A stretch of 10,999 nucleotides of DNA from CAIWXH01 sp964555675 (lineage in GTDB: Bacteria > Chloroflexota > Chloroflexia > Chloroflexales > Chloroflexaceae): positions 1 through 10,999 of the forward strand of contig CAZKTU010000222.1 in NCBI GenBank assembly GCA_964555675.1, read 5' to 3'. The position numbers and the translations under genes are program-made. The notes beneath the pieces were generated by a model. It worked only from the letters and a program-made list of their open reading frames with translations, ran no database searches and had not been told where the DNA came from. Position 1 is the stretch's first letter. Each line of letters starts with the position of its first letter. Positions 1 to 8,200 of this stretch are shown here, piece by piece.

Positions 1-27
1 GCCCTCCCCGAAAAGCCCCTTTCCAAC

Positions 28-48
28 CGGTCCGAGAGGCTCGGACCG
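28..48 (-). terminator. Hairpin after the peptidase operon, possible terminator
   Basis: CGGTCCGAG (28-36) and CTCGGACCG (40-48) form a perfect 9-bp stem with a 3-base loop. Read on the minus strand it begins 2 bases after the stop codon of the second oligoendopeptidase gene (51-53). That position suits a transcription end or an RNA-stabilising 3' hairpin. The downstream minus-strand sequence begins GTTGGAAAGG and has no real U-tract, so intrinsic termination is uncertain. Confidence 0.5.
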
Positions 49-50
49 TC

Positions 51-1856
51 CTAATACAGCTGCTCGAGCTGATCGAGCAGCTCGCCGAAGGTATCCATGG
101 CCGCCTGCACGGGGGCGGGGGTGGTCATGTCGACCCCGGCCAGGCGCAGCAGCTCGATCGACGACTTCGAGGAGCCGCCCCGCAGGAAGCTCAGGTAGCG
201 CGCGACGGCGGGCTGGCCCTCGTCGATAATCTGCTTGCTCAGGGCCAGGGCCGCCGAGAGGCCCGTGGCGTACTGGTAGACGTAGAAGTTGTAGTAGAAG
301 TGGGGCACCCGCGCCCACTCGTAGGTGATCTCCTCGTCGAGGGTTAGGGCGGGGCCGTGGTAGCGCGCCACCAGCTCGCGGTAGCTGTCGGTCAGGGCAT
401 CGGCGGTCAGCGGCTCGCCGGCCTCGGCCCTGGTGTGCATGGTCAGCTCGAAGCTGGCGAACATCGTCTGGCGCACCAGGGTGCGCCGGATATCCTCGAT
501 GCGCTGGACGAGCAGCATGCGCCGCAGGGGCTCGTCGGCCTTGTGCTTGAGCAAATAGTCGGTCAGCAGCGCCTCGTTGAGGGTCGAGGCCACCTCGGCC
601 ACGAAGGTGGTGTAGCTGCTGTAGACGAAGGGCTGGCTCTTGCGCGTAAAGAACGAGTGCATCGAGTGGCCGAGCTCGTGGGCCAGGGTGAAGGCGTCGT
701 ACAGCCGGTCCTGGTAGTTGAGCAGGATGTAGGGCGGGGTGCCGTAGGTGCCGCCGCTGTAGGCCCCGCTGCGCTTGCCCGCATTCTCGTACACGTCGAT
801 CCAGCGGCTGCTGAAGGCCTGGCCCAGGGCCTCGCCATACTCCGCGCCCAGAGGGGCGAAGGCGGCCACCATCAGCTCGCGGGCCTCGTCGTAGGGCACC
901 ATCATATCGACCTCGGGCACGGGCTGGGCATACAGGTCGTAGACGTGCAGCTCGTCGAGGCCCATCAGCTTCTTGCGCACCTCGATATAGCGATGAAACG
1001 TATCGAGGTTAGCTTCGACCGTGGTGATCAGATTCTTGTAGACCTCGGTCGGGATCTCGTTCGGGTAGAGCGCCGCTTCGAGGGCCGAGCCGTAGTTGCG
1101 CACCCTAGACTCGACCACGTGGGTGCGCACCGCCGCGCCGAGCGAGGTGGCCAGGGTATTGCGGAACGGCTTGAAGGCGCTGTAGTAGCCCTTGAAGGCG
1201 TCGCGTCGCACGCGCCGGTCGTTGCTCTCGATGAAGCGACCATAGCGCCCGTGCGAGAGCTGCACCGTCGCGCCATTCTCGTCGGTGATCGTCGGGAAGG
1301 TCAGGTCCGAGTCGATCAGCATCTCGAACAGCTCGTGGGGCGCCCGCGTGACGTCGCTGTACTGGGCCAGCAGGCCCTCGACCTCGGCCGAGCGGATGTG
1401 GGCGCGCTGGCGGTTGATCTTGGCCAGCTCGTAGGCGTAGACGCCCAACTCAGCCTCGCTCTGGACCCAGCCGTTCAGTTCGCCCTCGGGGATGGTCAGG
1501 ATCTCGGGCTCGACGAAGGCCAGCTCGGCGAAGACCCTGGCCGCGAACGAGCCCGCCCGCTCCTGCAAGGCCTGGCCGGCCGGGTCGGTCGCGTCACTAT
1601 CCTTGCGGTGCGAGGCATAGACGTAGAGCGCATAGAGCCGGCGCACGACCTCGTCGCGCAGCCTGAGGGCCGCGAGCAGGTCGGCCCCGCTCTTGCCCAG
1701 GCTGCCGGTCATTGCGGCGGCCTCCTTCGCCAGCTCCTCCACGGCGACGAGCTCGCGCTCCCAGGCGGCGAGGTCGGCGAAGATCGGAGTCAAATCCCAG
1801 GTGAACTCGACGGGCACCTCGCTGCGAGCCGGCACCTTATGGGTATCGATCGTCAT
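51..1856 (-). CDS. pepF: Oligoendopeptidase F, M3B zinc metallopeptidase (copy 1)
   Basis: This 601-residue protein has the normal length for the PepF/M3B family, cytosolic zinc peptidases that cut short oligopeptides and recycle peptides. The zinc motif HELGH is at residues 393-397 (His393 and His397 ligands, Glu394 catalytic base). The third ligand is probably Glu421 in FVAEVAS. The C-terminal family motif around PHFYYNFYVYQYATG starts near His519 and supplies substrate and transition-state contacts in M3 enzymes. There is no signal peptide or membrane segment. The start is fixed by AGGAGG at 1865-1870, 8 bases before the ATG. The gene lies 24 bp after the stop of a paralog on the same strand, so the two are probably cotranscribed with this one second. 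The family call is firm; the natural peptide substrates cannot be read from sequence. Confidence 0.93.
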   Translation of the reverse strand: MTIDTHKVPARSEVPVEFTWDLTPIFADLAAWERELVAVEELAKEAAAMTGSLGKSGADLLAALRLRDEVVRRLYALYVYASHRKDSDATDPAGQALQERAGSFAARVFAELAFVEPEILTIPEGELNGWVQSEAELGVYAYELAKINRQRAHIRSAEVEGLLAQYSDVTRAPHELFEMLIDSDLTFPTITDENGATVQLSHGRYGRFIESNDRRVRRDAFKGYYSAFKPFRNTLATSLGAAVRTHVVESRVRNYGSALEAALYPNEIPTEVYKNLITTVEANLDTFHRYIEVRKKLMGLDELHVYDLYAQPVPEVDMMVPYDEARELMVAAFAPLGAEYGEALGQAFSSRWIDVYENAGKRSGAYSGGTYGTPPYILLNYQDRLYDAFTLAHELGHSMHSFFTRKSQPFVYSSYTTFVAEVASTLNEALLTDYLLKHKADEPLRRMLLVQRIEDIRRTLVRQTMFASFELTMHTRAEAGEPLTADALTDSYRELVARYHGPALTLDEEITYEWARVPHFYYNFYVYQYATGLSAALALSKQIIDEGQPAVARYLSFLRGGSSKSSIELLRLAGVDMTTPAPVQAAMDTFGELLDQLEQLY

Positions 1857-1880
1857 CTGTCACGCCTCCTAATTGAGTCG

Positions 1881-3680
1881 CTAAGCGAGCAGCTGCTCGA
1901 GCCGGCTCACAAATCCCTCCAGCACGGCGAACGCACGGTCCAGGGGCGCGGGCGAAGCCATATCGATGCCGGCCAGCCGCAGGGCATCGAGGGGGTAGAG
2001 CGAGCCGCCGGCGCTGAGAAAGCCTCTGTAGCGCTCGTCGGCGCCCGGCTCGCCCCTGAGCACACTATCGGCCAGGGCGTTGGCCGCCGCGATGCCCGAG
2101 GCGTACTGATAGACGTAGAAGTTCTCGTAGAGGTGGGGGAACTGGGCCCAGACGATCCCGTCGCGGGCCACGTCGACCTGGCCCGCGGGCCCGTAGCCGC
2201 GGATGAACAGCTCGGCCAGGTCAGAGCACATCGCGTCGGCGGTCAGTGGCTCGCCAGACTCGGCCCGCTCGTGGGCGCGCTGCTCGAACTGCGAGAGGAT
2301 GGGCATGAGGAAGAGGTAGCGGTGGAAGTTGGCCATCGCCTCCTCGATGATCGCGATCTCCAGGTCGCGGTCGACGCCCCGCTCGAGCAGGCTGGCCCGC
2401 AGCAGGGCCTGGTTGAAGTTCGAGGCCACCTCGGCCACGAAGAGCGAGTAGCCGGCGTAGAGCGGCGGCTGGGCCCTGTTGGCGTGCCAGCTGTGCATCG
2501 AGTGGCCGAGCTCGTGGGCGAGGGTGCTGACGCTGACCAGGGTGTCGTCGTAGTTCATCAGGATGAACGGCCTGGTGTCATAGCCGCCCCCCGAGTAGGC
2601 GCCGCTGATCTTGCCGCGGTTGGGGTAGATATCGACCCAGCGCTCGCTGGTCAGGCCGGCGCGGGCCACCCCGGCGTACTCCTCGCCGAGAGGGGCCATT
2701 GCGGCGATGATCAGCTCGACAGCCTCGGCGTAGGGCAGCTGGGGCGGCGGGGCCAGGGGCGCGAAGATGTCGCAGGCCTCCAGGTGGGGCAACCCCAGGG
2801 CGCGCCGGCGGATCGCCCAGTAGCGGTGCCAGATCGGCAGGTGACGGTTGCAGGCGTCGATCACATTGTCGTAGACCGCCCGCGGAATGTTGACGCTGAA
2901 CAGGCTCGCCTCGAGTGAGCCGGAGTGGCCGCGGGCCCTGGCCCGGAAGACATCGCTGCGCACGCTGCCGGCGTAGATCGCGCCGAAGGTGTTCTTGAAG
3001 GTCAGGAAGCCGTCCTGGTAGCTCAGCCAGGCGCTGCGCCGCAGGGCCCGGTCGGGGCTATGCAAAAGCTTCTCGACCGAGCCTGTGGCCACGGCGTGGG
3101 GCGCGCCCGCTCCGTCGATCGCGTCGGCGAAGCGCAGGTCGCCCTCGGCGAGCATGACATAGGCGCTGTAGACGGCGCTCAGAGGCTCACGCACCTGGGC
3201 GAGCAGCTGCTCGACCTCGCCCGAGCGGACGTAGGCGGCGCTGCGGCGCAGGTTCTCGAAATAGTGGCTGTAGACCCCTAACCCGGCATCGGCGGCGATC
3301 AGGGCCTCGAGGCGGGCCGGCTCGATCGCCAGCAGCTCGGGCTCGACGAAGGCCAGGGCCGCGCTGAGGTGAGTGTAGAGGCTGATCGCCCGGTCGCGCA
3401 GGCCCGCCGCGGCCTGGTCGGTGGTATCGACGTCGAAGGCCATGCTGGCGTAGGTATAGAGCCGCCCCGCCGTGACGCGCTGCTCTTGCGCGCGCGTGAG
3501 CAGGGCCAGCAGCGTGGCAGACGACTCGGCGAGCCGCCCGCTGTAGCCCGCCAGCTCGGGGAGGGCGGCCTCGAGTGCGCGGGCGTCAGCCTCCCATGCG
3601 GCGAGGGAGGGGTAGACGCTGGCCTGATCCCAGGTATGGGCGGCAGGCACCTCCGCGCGGCGGGCGAGGGTCACGCTCAT
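1881..3680 (-). CDS. pepF: Oligoendopeptidase F, M3B zinc metallopeptidase (copy 2)
   Basis: This 599-residue M3B peptidase is first in the minus-strand operon. HELGH is at residues 389-393 and the probable third zinc ligand, Glu417, is in FVAEVAS. The C-terminal motif PHLYENFYVYQYASG starts near His516. Both proteins share the blocks GAYSGG.Y, P.ILxNY and TLAHELGHSMHS but differ clearly elsewhere, so this is an old duplication or two distinct subfamily members, not a recent copy. I chose the ATG at 3678-3680, preceded by AAAGGAA 5 bases upstream (3686-3691 region). The frame stays open to 3803, but the extra 41 residues lack family character and run through the promoter region. No export signal is visible, so the expected role is cytosolic oligopeptide breakdown. 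All catalytic residues are intact. Confidence 0.92.
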   Translation of the reverse strand: MSVTLARRAEVPAAHTWDQASVYPSLAAWEADARALEAALPELAGYSGRLAESSATLLALLTRAQEQRVTAGRLYTYASMAFDVDTTDQAAAGLRDRAISLYTHLSAALAFVEPELLAIEPARLEALIAADAGLGVYSHYFENLRRSAAYVRSGEVEQLLAQVREPLSAVYSAYVMLAEGDLRFADAIDGAGAPHAVATGSVEKLLHSPDRALRRSAWLSYQDGFLTFKNTFGAIYAGSVRSDVFRARARGHSGSLEASLFSVNIPRAVYDNVIDACNRHLPIWHRYWAIRRRALGLPHLEACDIFAPLAPPPQLPYAEAVELIIAAMAPLGEEYAGVARAGLTSERWVDIYPNRGKISGAYSGGGYDTRPFILMNYDDTLVSVSTLAHELGHSMHSWHANRAQPPLYAGYSLFVAEVASNFNQALLRASLLERGVDRDLEIAIIEEAMANFHRYLFLMPILSQFEQRAHERAESGEPLTADAMCSDLAELFIRGYGPAGQVDVARDGIVWAQFPHLYENFYVYQYASGIAAANALADSVLRGEPGADERYRGFLSAGGSLYPLDALRLAGIDMASPAPLDRAFAVLEGFVSRLEQLLA

Positions 3681-3734
3681 GGGGTTCCTTTCACGCCCGG
3701 GCGACGCGCCAGGGCAAGGAGACAATATCGCAGC

Positions 3735-3740
3735 ATTATA
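3735..3740 (-). promoter_or_regulatory. Candidate -10 box for the pepF operon
   Basis: On the minus strand this reads TATAAT, a perfect sigma-70 -10 hexamer, and gives a leader of about 50 bases before the peptidase ATG at 3680. No good -35 hexamer lies 16-18 bp upstream, where the sequence is almost pure G/C. The promoter may therefore be weak, activator-dependent or coincidental. It sits about 50 bp from the divergent promoter of the alcohol dehydrogenase gene. Confidence 0.4.
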
Positions 3741-3777
3741 CCCGCGGACACGCGCGGCGCGCCAGTGTTCAGCGTTA

Positions 3778-3790
3778 CAAAGCAGCTTTG
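3778..3790. promoter_or_regulatory. Perfect palindrome overlapping the adh -35 box
   Basis: CAAAGC-A-GCTTTG is a perfect 6-1-6 inverted repeat. Its right end overlaps the -35 hexamer TTGACG (3788-3793). Its centre (3784) is 33 bp, about three helical turns, from the centre of the second palindrome at 3810-3824, so both would lie on one face of the DNA. It is a possible regulator site, but the arm sequences of the two palindromes differ. Confidence 0.35.
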
Positions 3791-3816
3791 ACGCACTGCG
3801 CAATCAGTATTACACT
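3788..3816 (+). promoter_or_regulatory. Candidate sigma-70 promoter of the Fe-ADH/mcr unit
   Basis: The -35 is TTGACG at 3788-3793 and the -10 is TACACT at 3811-3816, with a 17-bp spacer. The -35 is strong (5 of 6) and the -10 moderate (4 of 6). Transcription would start near 3823, leaving a leader of about 82 bases. That leader contains a perfect small hairpin, GCAAGC-AGG-GCTTGC, at 3833-3847. The -10 lies inside a palindrome, as expected of a repressible promoter. Confidence 0.5.
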
Positions 3817-3824
3817 AAGTGTAA
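3810..3824. promoter_or_regulatory. Perfect 15-bp palindrome on the -10 box, candidate operator
   Basis: TTACACT-A-AGTGTAA is a perfect 7-1-7 inverted repeat covering the whole -10 hexamer and the probable transcription start. In a region this G/C-rich, an A/T-rich perfect palindrome of this size at a promoter is a strong sign of a dimeric repressor site. I cannot name the regulator; TetR, MarR, GntR and XRE families all use dyads of this kind. Confidence 0.55.
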
Positions 3825-3904
3825 GATTCACCGCAAGCAGGGCTTGCATCCCCATAGGCGTAGCGCCGCGCGAGCCTTCCGGCGCATCAACGAGGAGGTT
3901 GTCC

Positions 3905-5071
3905 ATGCAGCCGCGAGAGTTCATCATGCCCGCACACAGCGTCGTCGGGTCAGGGGCTGTCGAGCAGGTCGGCGAGCAGTGCCGCAAGCGCGGCTGGCAG
4001 AAGGCCCTGATCGTCTCGGACAAGATCATGCTCAACCTGGGCCTGGTCGGCCGAGTCCAAGAGCTGCTCACGGCGGCCGGGATCGGCAGCGCCGTCTACG
4101 CCGGCGTCAACACCGAGCCTGTGGTCGAGTTTGTGCAGGAGGGCCTGCAGAGCTTCAAGGCCGAGGGCTGCGACTTCGTGGTCGCCGTGGGCGGCGGCAG
4201 CCCGATCGACGCCGCCAAGGCCGTGGCCGTCATGGCCACCAACCCCGGCTCGATCGAGCAGTACAAGGGCATCGGCAAGATCGGGGCCCCCGGGGCGCCC
4301 CTGGTGGCCATCCCAACCACCGCCGGCACCGGCAGCGAGGCCACCCTCTATACGGTGATCACCGATCAGAAGACCGACGTAAAGATGCTGATCGGCAGCC
4401 CCTACCTGATGCCGACCCTGGCCATCGTCGATCCGCTGCTCACCCTCTCGTCGCCCCCCGGGGTCACCGCGGCCACCGGCGTCGACGCCTTGGTCCACGC
4501 GATCGAGGCCTATGTCTCGGTCAAGCGCCAGCCCATGACCGACATCTTCTGCCTCTCGGCCATGGAGCTGCTGGCCGGCAATATCCGCCAGGCCTGGTCG
4601 AACGGCAACAATATCGAGGCCCGCGAGAAGATGATGCTCGGCGCGATGCAGGCCGGGATCGCCTTCAGCAACTCGTCGGTGGCCCTCGTCCACGGTATGT
4701 CGCGCCCGATCGGGGCCAACTTCCATATCGCCCACGGCGTCTCGAACGCCGCCCTGCTGGCCGTGGTCACCGAGTTCAGCCTGATCGGCGACCCGGCGCG
4801 CTACGCCGACGTGGCCCGCGCCATGGGCGAGCCCACAGCCGGCCTCTCGGTGATGGCCGCCGCCGACCTGGCGGTCAAGGCGATCAGGCGTCTGGTCAAG
4901 GATATCAAGATCCCCTCCCTCAGGCAGCTGGGCGTCGACCGCGACCGCCTGCTCGAGCTCGCCCCCGCCATGGCCGACGCCGCGATCGACAGCGGCAGCC
5001 CCGGCAACAACCCGCGCAAGCCCACCCGCCAAGAGATCATCGATCTCTACAGCCTCGCCTACGAAGAGTAG
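3905..5071 (+). CDS. Iron-containing (group III) alcohol dehydrogenase
   Basis: This 388-residue protein is in the FucO/DhaT/AdhB family of NAD(P)-dependent, metal-dependent alcohol dehydrogenases, which interconvert short alcohols and aldehydes. Dinucleotide-binding GGGSP is at 96-100, with TTAGTGSE at 138-145. The metal ligands line up with FucO as Asp194, His198, His263 and His277. The conserved second histidine in HxMxH (267 in FucO) is Arg here (HGMSRPIG), a pattern I recall from a known subfamily. The start is set by GAGGAGG at 3892-3898, 6 bases before the ATG; Met8 is a weaker alternative. An open frame back to 3575 overlaps pepF and is not coding. The gene precedes mcr by 178 bp on the same strand, so a role with malonate semialdehyde, 3-hydroxypropionate or a related C3 compound is possible but is inferred from position alone. 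Confidence 0.9.
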   Translation: MQPREFIMPAHSVVGSGAVEQVGEQCRKRGWQKALIVSDKIMLNLGLVGRVQELLTAAGIGSAVYAGVNTEPVVEFVQEGLQSFKAEGCDFVVAVGGGSPIDAAKAVAVMATNPGSIEQYKGIGKIGAPGAPLVAIPTTAGTGSEATLYTVITDQKTDVKMLIGSPYLMPTLAIVDPLLTLSSPPGVTAATGVDALVHAIEAYVSVKRQPMTDIFCLSAMELLAGNIRQAWSNGNNIEAREKMMLGAMQAGIAFSNSSVALVHGMSRPIGANFHIAHGVSNAALLAVVTEFSLIGDPARYADVARAMGEPTAGLSVMAAADLAVKAIRRLVKDIKIPSLRQLGVDRDRLLELAPAMADAAIDSGSPGNNPRKPTRQEIIDLYSLAYEE

Positions 5072-5081
5072 CACGTGGGCG

Positions 5082-5113
5082 CCCCGCCCCCGCTCCTCGT
5101 TCAGGGGGCGGGG
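5082..5113 (+). terminator. Strong G/C hairpin between adh and mcr
   Basis: CCCCGCCCCC (5082-5091) pairs perfectly with GGGGGCGGGG (5104-5113) around a 12-base loop, starting 10 bases after the adh stop codon. There is no U-tract, so it may pause or attenuate transcription, or protect the upstream mRNA, instead of ending all transcription. The runs of G and C could also form non-B structures. Confidence 0.45.
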
Positions 5114-5139
5114 GTGGGGCCGCTGCTACCGCCCGCCCC

Positions 5140-5172
5140 CCCATCCGCCCCCGCCGGCACTACCCGGATGGG
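5140..5172. repeat. Second inverted repeat in the adh-mcr spacer
   Basis: CCCATCCG (5140-5147) and CGGATGGG (5165-5172) are perfect 8-bp arms with a 17-base loop. It sits between the G/C hairpin and mcr. It may be a second RNA hairpin or a protein site. The rest of the spacer (5072-5249) shows no convincing promoter: CACAAT at 5199-5204 and TACAGA at 5213-5218 lack -35 partners. Confidence 0.35.
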
Positions 5173-5236
5173 CGGCCCCTCCCCGGCCGCCTATGGCGCA
5201 CAATCGGAATGTTACAGATTTCACCAACCAGCATCC

Positions 5237-5242
5237 GAGGGG
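5237..5242 (+). promoter_or_regulatory. Ribosome binding site that decides the mcr start
   Basis: GAGGGG ends 7 bases before the ATG at 5250. The upstream in-frame ATG at 5193 has no such sequence and would add 19 residues absent from the Chloroflexus aurantiacus enzyme as I remember it. Confidence 0.7.
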
Positions 5243-5249
5243 TCCCCAC

Positions 5250-8200
5250 ATGAGCAGTCCGACCGAACGCGGCCGGCTCGCCGGCAAGATCGCCCTGGTC
5301 ACCGGCGCCGCCGGCACCATCGGCGCGGTAATCAGCCGGCGCTACCTCGCCGAGGGCGCCACCGTCGTGATCACCGGCCGTAACGAGCAGAAGCTGCATG
5401 CCCTGCGCGCGGCCCTGGCCGACGAGGCCGACGCTGCGAGCCGCGTGGTCGCCATCGCGATGGACGGCAGCGCGATCGCGCAGGTGCGCGAGGGCGTGGC
5501 GGCGATCGTGGCCCGCCTCGGGCGCATCGACATCCTGGTCAACAACGCCGGCAGCGGCGGGGCCTACGGCCGGCTCGCCGAGCTCCCCCTCGGCCCCGCG
5601 GCCGCCGCCGGCGAGAGTCTGTCCGAGAGCATCGGCAATGTGCTGGGCATCACCTGGAACTTCCTGCGGGCCGTCGCACCCCACATGGCCCCCGGCGCCA
5701 GCGTGATCAACATCTCGACGATCTTCTCGCGGGCCGACTACTACGGCCGGGCGCCCTATGTCGTGCCCAAGGCCGCCCTCAACGCCCTCAGTCTGGCCGC
5801 CGCCCGCGAGCTGGGCGGGCGCGGGATCAGGGTCAACCTGATCTACCCCGGCCCGATCGCCGGCGAGCGCATCGCTAACTCTTTCCGCACCATGGACGCC
5901 CTGAAAGGCCAGCCCGCCGACAGCACGGCCGCCGGCTTCCTCGCCACCATGCGCCTCGCGCGCCCCGACGACGAGGGCCGGCCCACAAAGAGCTACCCCA
6001 CGCCCCTCGACGTGGCCAACGCCGCCGTCTTTCTCGGCAGCGACGAGGCGGCCGCCCTCAGCGGCGAGAGCCTCGAGGTCACCCACGGCATGGAGCTGCC
6101 GGCCGAGAGCCGCACCACCTTCACCGCGCGGCCCGGCCTGCGAGCGGTCGACGGCAGCGGGCGGGTCATCCTGATCTGCGCCGGCGACCAGATCGAAGAC
6201 GCCATGGCCCTCACCGGCGTGCTGCGCTCGTGCGGCGCCGATGTGGCGATCGGCTTCCGCTCGCGCGAGGCGATCGGCCAGCTCGAGGCGATCTTCGCCG
6301 AGAGTCGCCGCTACGCCGGCGCCGGCTTCATCCCGCCCCTGGTCCTGCACGTCGACCCCCTCGAGCCGGCCACGGTCGACGAGGCCCTGCGCCTGATCGG
6401 CGAGAACAGCGGCGGCCCCCACGGCGCAATCATCTTGCCGGCCCGCGGCACGCCCCGCGCCGAATCGGTGGTCGAGGCCCCCGACGGCGCGGCGGCGGCC
6501 TTCCTCGCCGAAGAGCTGGTCGGCACCACGGCCCTGGCCACGCGCCTCGCCGCCCATTGGCAGGGGGTCACCGTCGCCCCGGGCGCCCCCCTCTACCGAC
6601 CGCGGGTGATCTTCCTCAGCAACGGCGACGACCGCAAGGGCAACCTGCTGGCCGAGCTGGTGCGCGCCGGCCTCGAGCAGCTGGCCCGGCTCTGGCGTCA
6701 CGAGGCCCAGCTCGACGCCGGACGGACCAACGGTGGCCTGCCCGGGCGGCATCTGCCCGCCGTCTGGGCCAATCAGATTATTCGTTACGTCAACTCAGAA
6801 GAGGACGGGCTCGACTTCGCCTGCGCGGCCACGGCCCAGCTGCTGCTGAGCGACCGCCAGATCGACGAGCTGAACCTCTACCTGCCGAAGCAGATCGCCG
6901 CCACCACCGGGGCCAAACGGCCCTCGTTCGGCTGGGCCGAGAGCCTGATCGGCCTGCACCTGGGCAAGGTGGCCCTGATCACCGGCGGCAGCGCCGGCAT
7001 CGGCGGCCAGGTCGGGCGCCTGCTGGCCCTGGCCGGGGCGCGGGTCATGCTGGCCGCGCGCGACAAGCTCAAGCTCGAGCAGTTCCGCGATATGATTGTG
7101 GGCGAGCTCGAAGAGGTCGGCTACAACGACGCCGCGACCCGCGTGCAGATCTTCCCCGACTGCGACGTGGCCCACGAGCAGCACCTGGCCGCCCTGGTCG
7201 AGCGGACCCTGGCCGTCTTCGGGCGGGTCGACTATCTGCTCAATAACGCGGGCATCTCGGGCCAGGAAGAGATGGTCCTGGACATGTCGCTCAAGGGCTG
7301 GCGTCACACCCTCAACGCCAACCTGATCAGCAACTACTCGCTGATCCGCAAGCTGGCCCCCCTGATGAAGCAGCAGGGCAGCGGCTACATCCTCAACGTC
7401 TCGTCCTACTTCGGCGGCGAGAAGTACGCCGCCATCTCGTACCCGAACCGCGCCGACTACGCGGTGAGCAAGGCCGGCCAGCGGGCCATGGCCGAGGCCC
7501 TGGCGCGTTTCCTCGGCCCCGAGCTGCAGATCAACGCCCTGGCCCCCGGGCCGGTCGAGGGCGAGCGCCTGAAGGGCACCGGCGAGCGGCCGGGCCTGTT
7601 CATGCGCCGCGCCCGCCTGATCCTCGAGAACAAGCGCCTGAACGACCTCTACGGCGCCCTGGTCGAGGCCGAACGCGAGAGCGGCCGCCCCGTGGGCGAG
7701 CTGCTGGGCTACCTGGCGGGCAATCGGGTCGCAGCCCTGGCCGAAAGCGACGCGCCAGCGCCGCTGCACAAACTCGCCACCGCCAGCAGCAAAGAGGGCG
7801 ACGGCACCGCCTCGTCGAGCGCCTTCCTGCTCAACAAGAATATCGCCGAGAAGCTGGCGGCCCGCCTGGCCATGGGCGGCTACATCACCGCCCAGACGGG
7901 GCTGCCGGCGGCCCTGAGCCTGCAGCCCGCCGACCAGCCGCCCGAGCCCTTCTTCGCCCGGGCCCAGATCGAACGCGAGGCCCGCAAAGTGCGCGACGGG
8001 GTCATGAGCATGCTCTACCTGCAGCGCATGCCGACTGAGTACGACGTAGCGATCGCCACCGTCTACTACCTGGCCGACCGGGCGGTCAGCGGCGAGACCT
8101 TCCACCCCTCGGGCGGGCTGCGCTACGAGCGCACGCCCACGGGCGGCGAGCTGTTCGGGCAGCCCCCGGCCGAGCGCCTGGCCCAGCTCCTGGGGAGCAC

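Noticed and set aside
357..2918. An 853-codon plus-strand open frame opposite the two peptidase genes
   Set aside because: It lies antisense to two genes with intact catalytic motifs and has a G/V/A/Q/H-rich composition typical of the complement of G/C-rich coding DNA. It has no recognisable domain.
3575..3904. N-terminal extension of the Fe-ADH by 110 residues
   Set aside because: It would overlap pepF and include the promoter and palindromes. GAGGAGG is correctly spaced for the ATG at 3905, and the 388-residue length fits the family.
5193..5249. Longer mcr start at the upstream ATG
   Set aside because: No ribosome binding site, and the added residues are absent from the reference enzyme, whereas 5250 has GAGGGG at 7 bases.
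3679..5253. A 524-codon plus-strand frame overlapping the Fe-ADH
   Set aside because: Arg/Gly/His-rich frame-shifted reading of the ADH gene; the ADH frame carries every family motif.
5160..6752. A 530-codon minus-strand open frame opposite the mcr N-terminal half
   Set aside because: Shadow of mcr; no ribosome binding site or protein family features.
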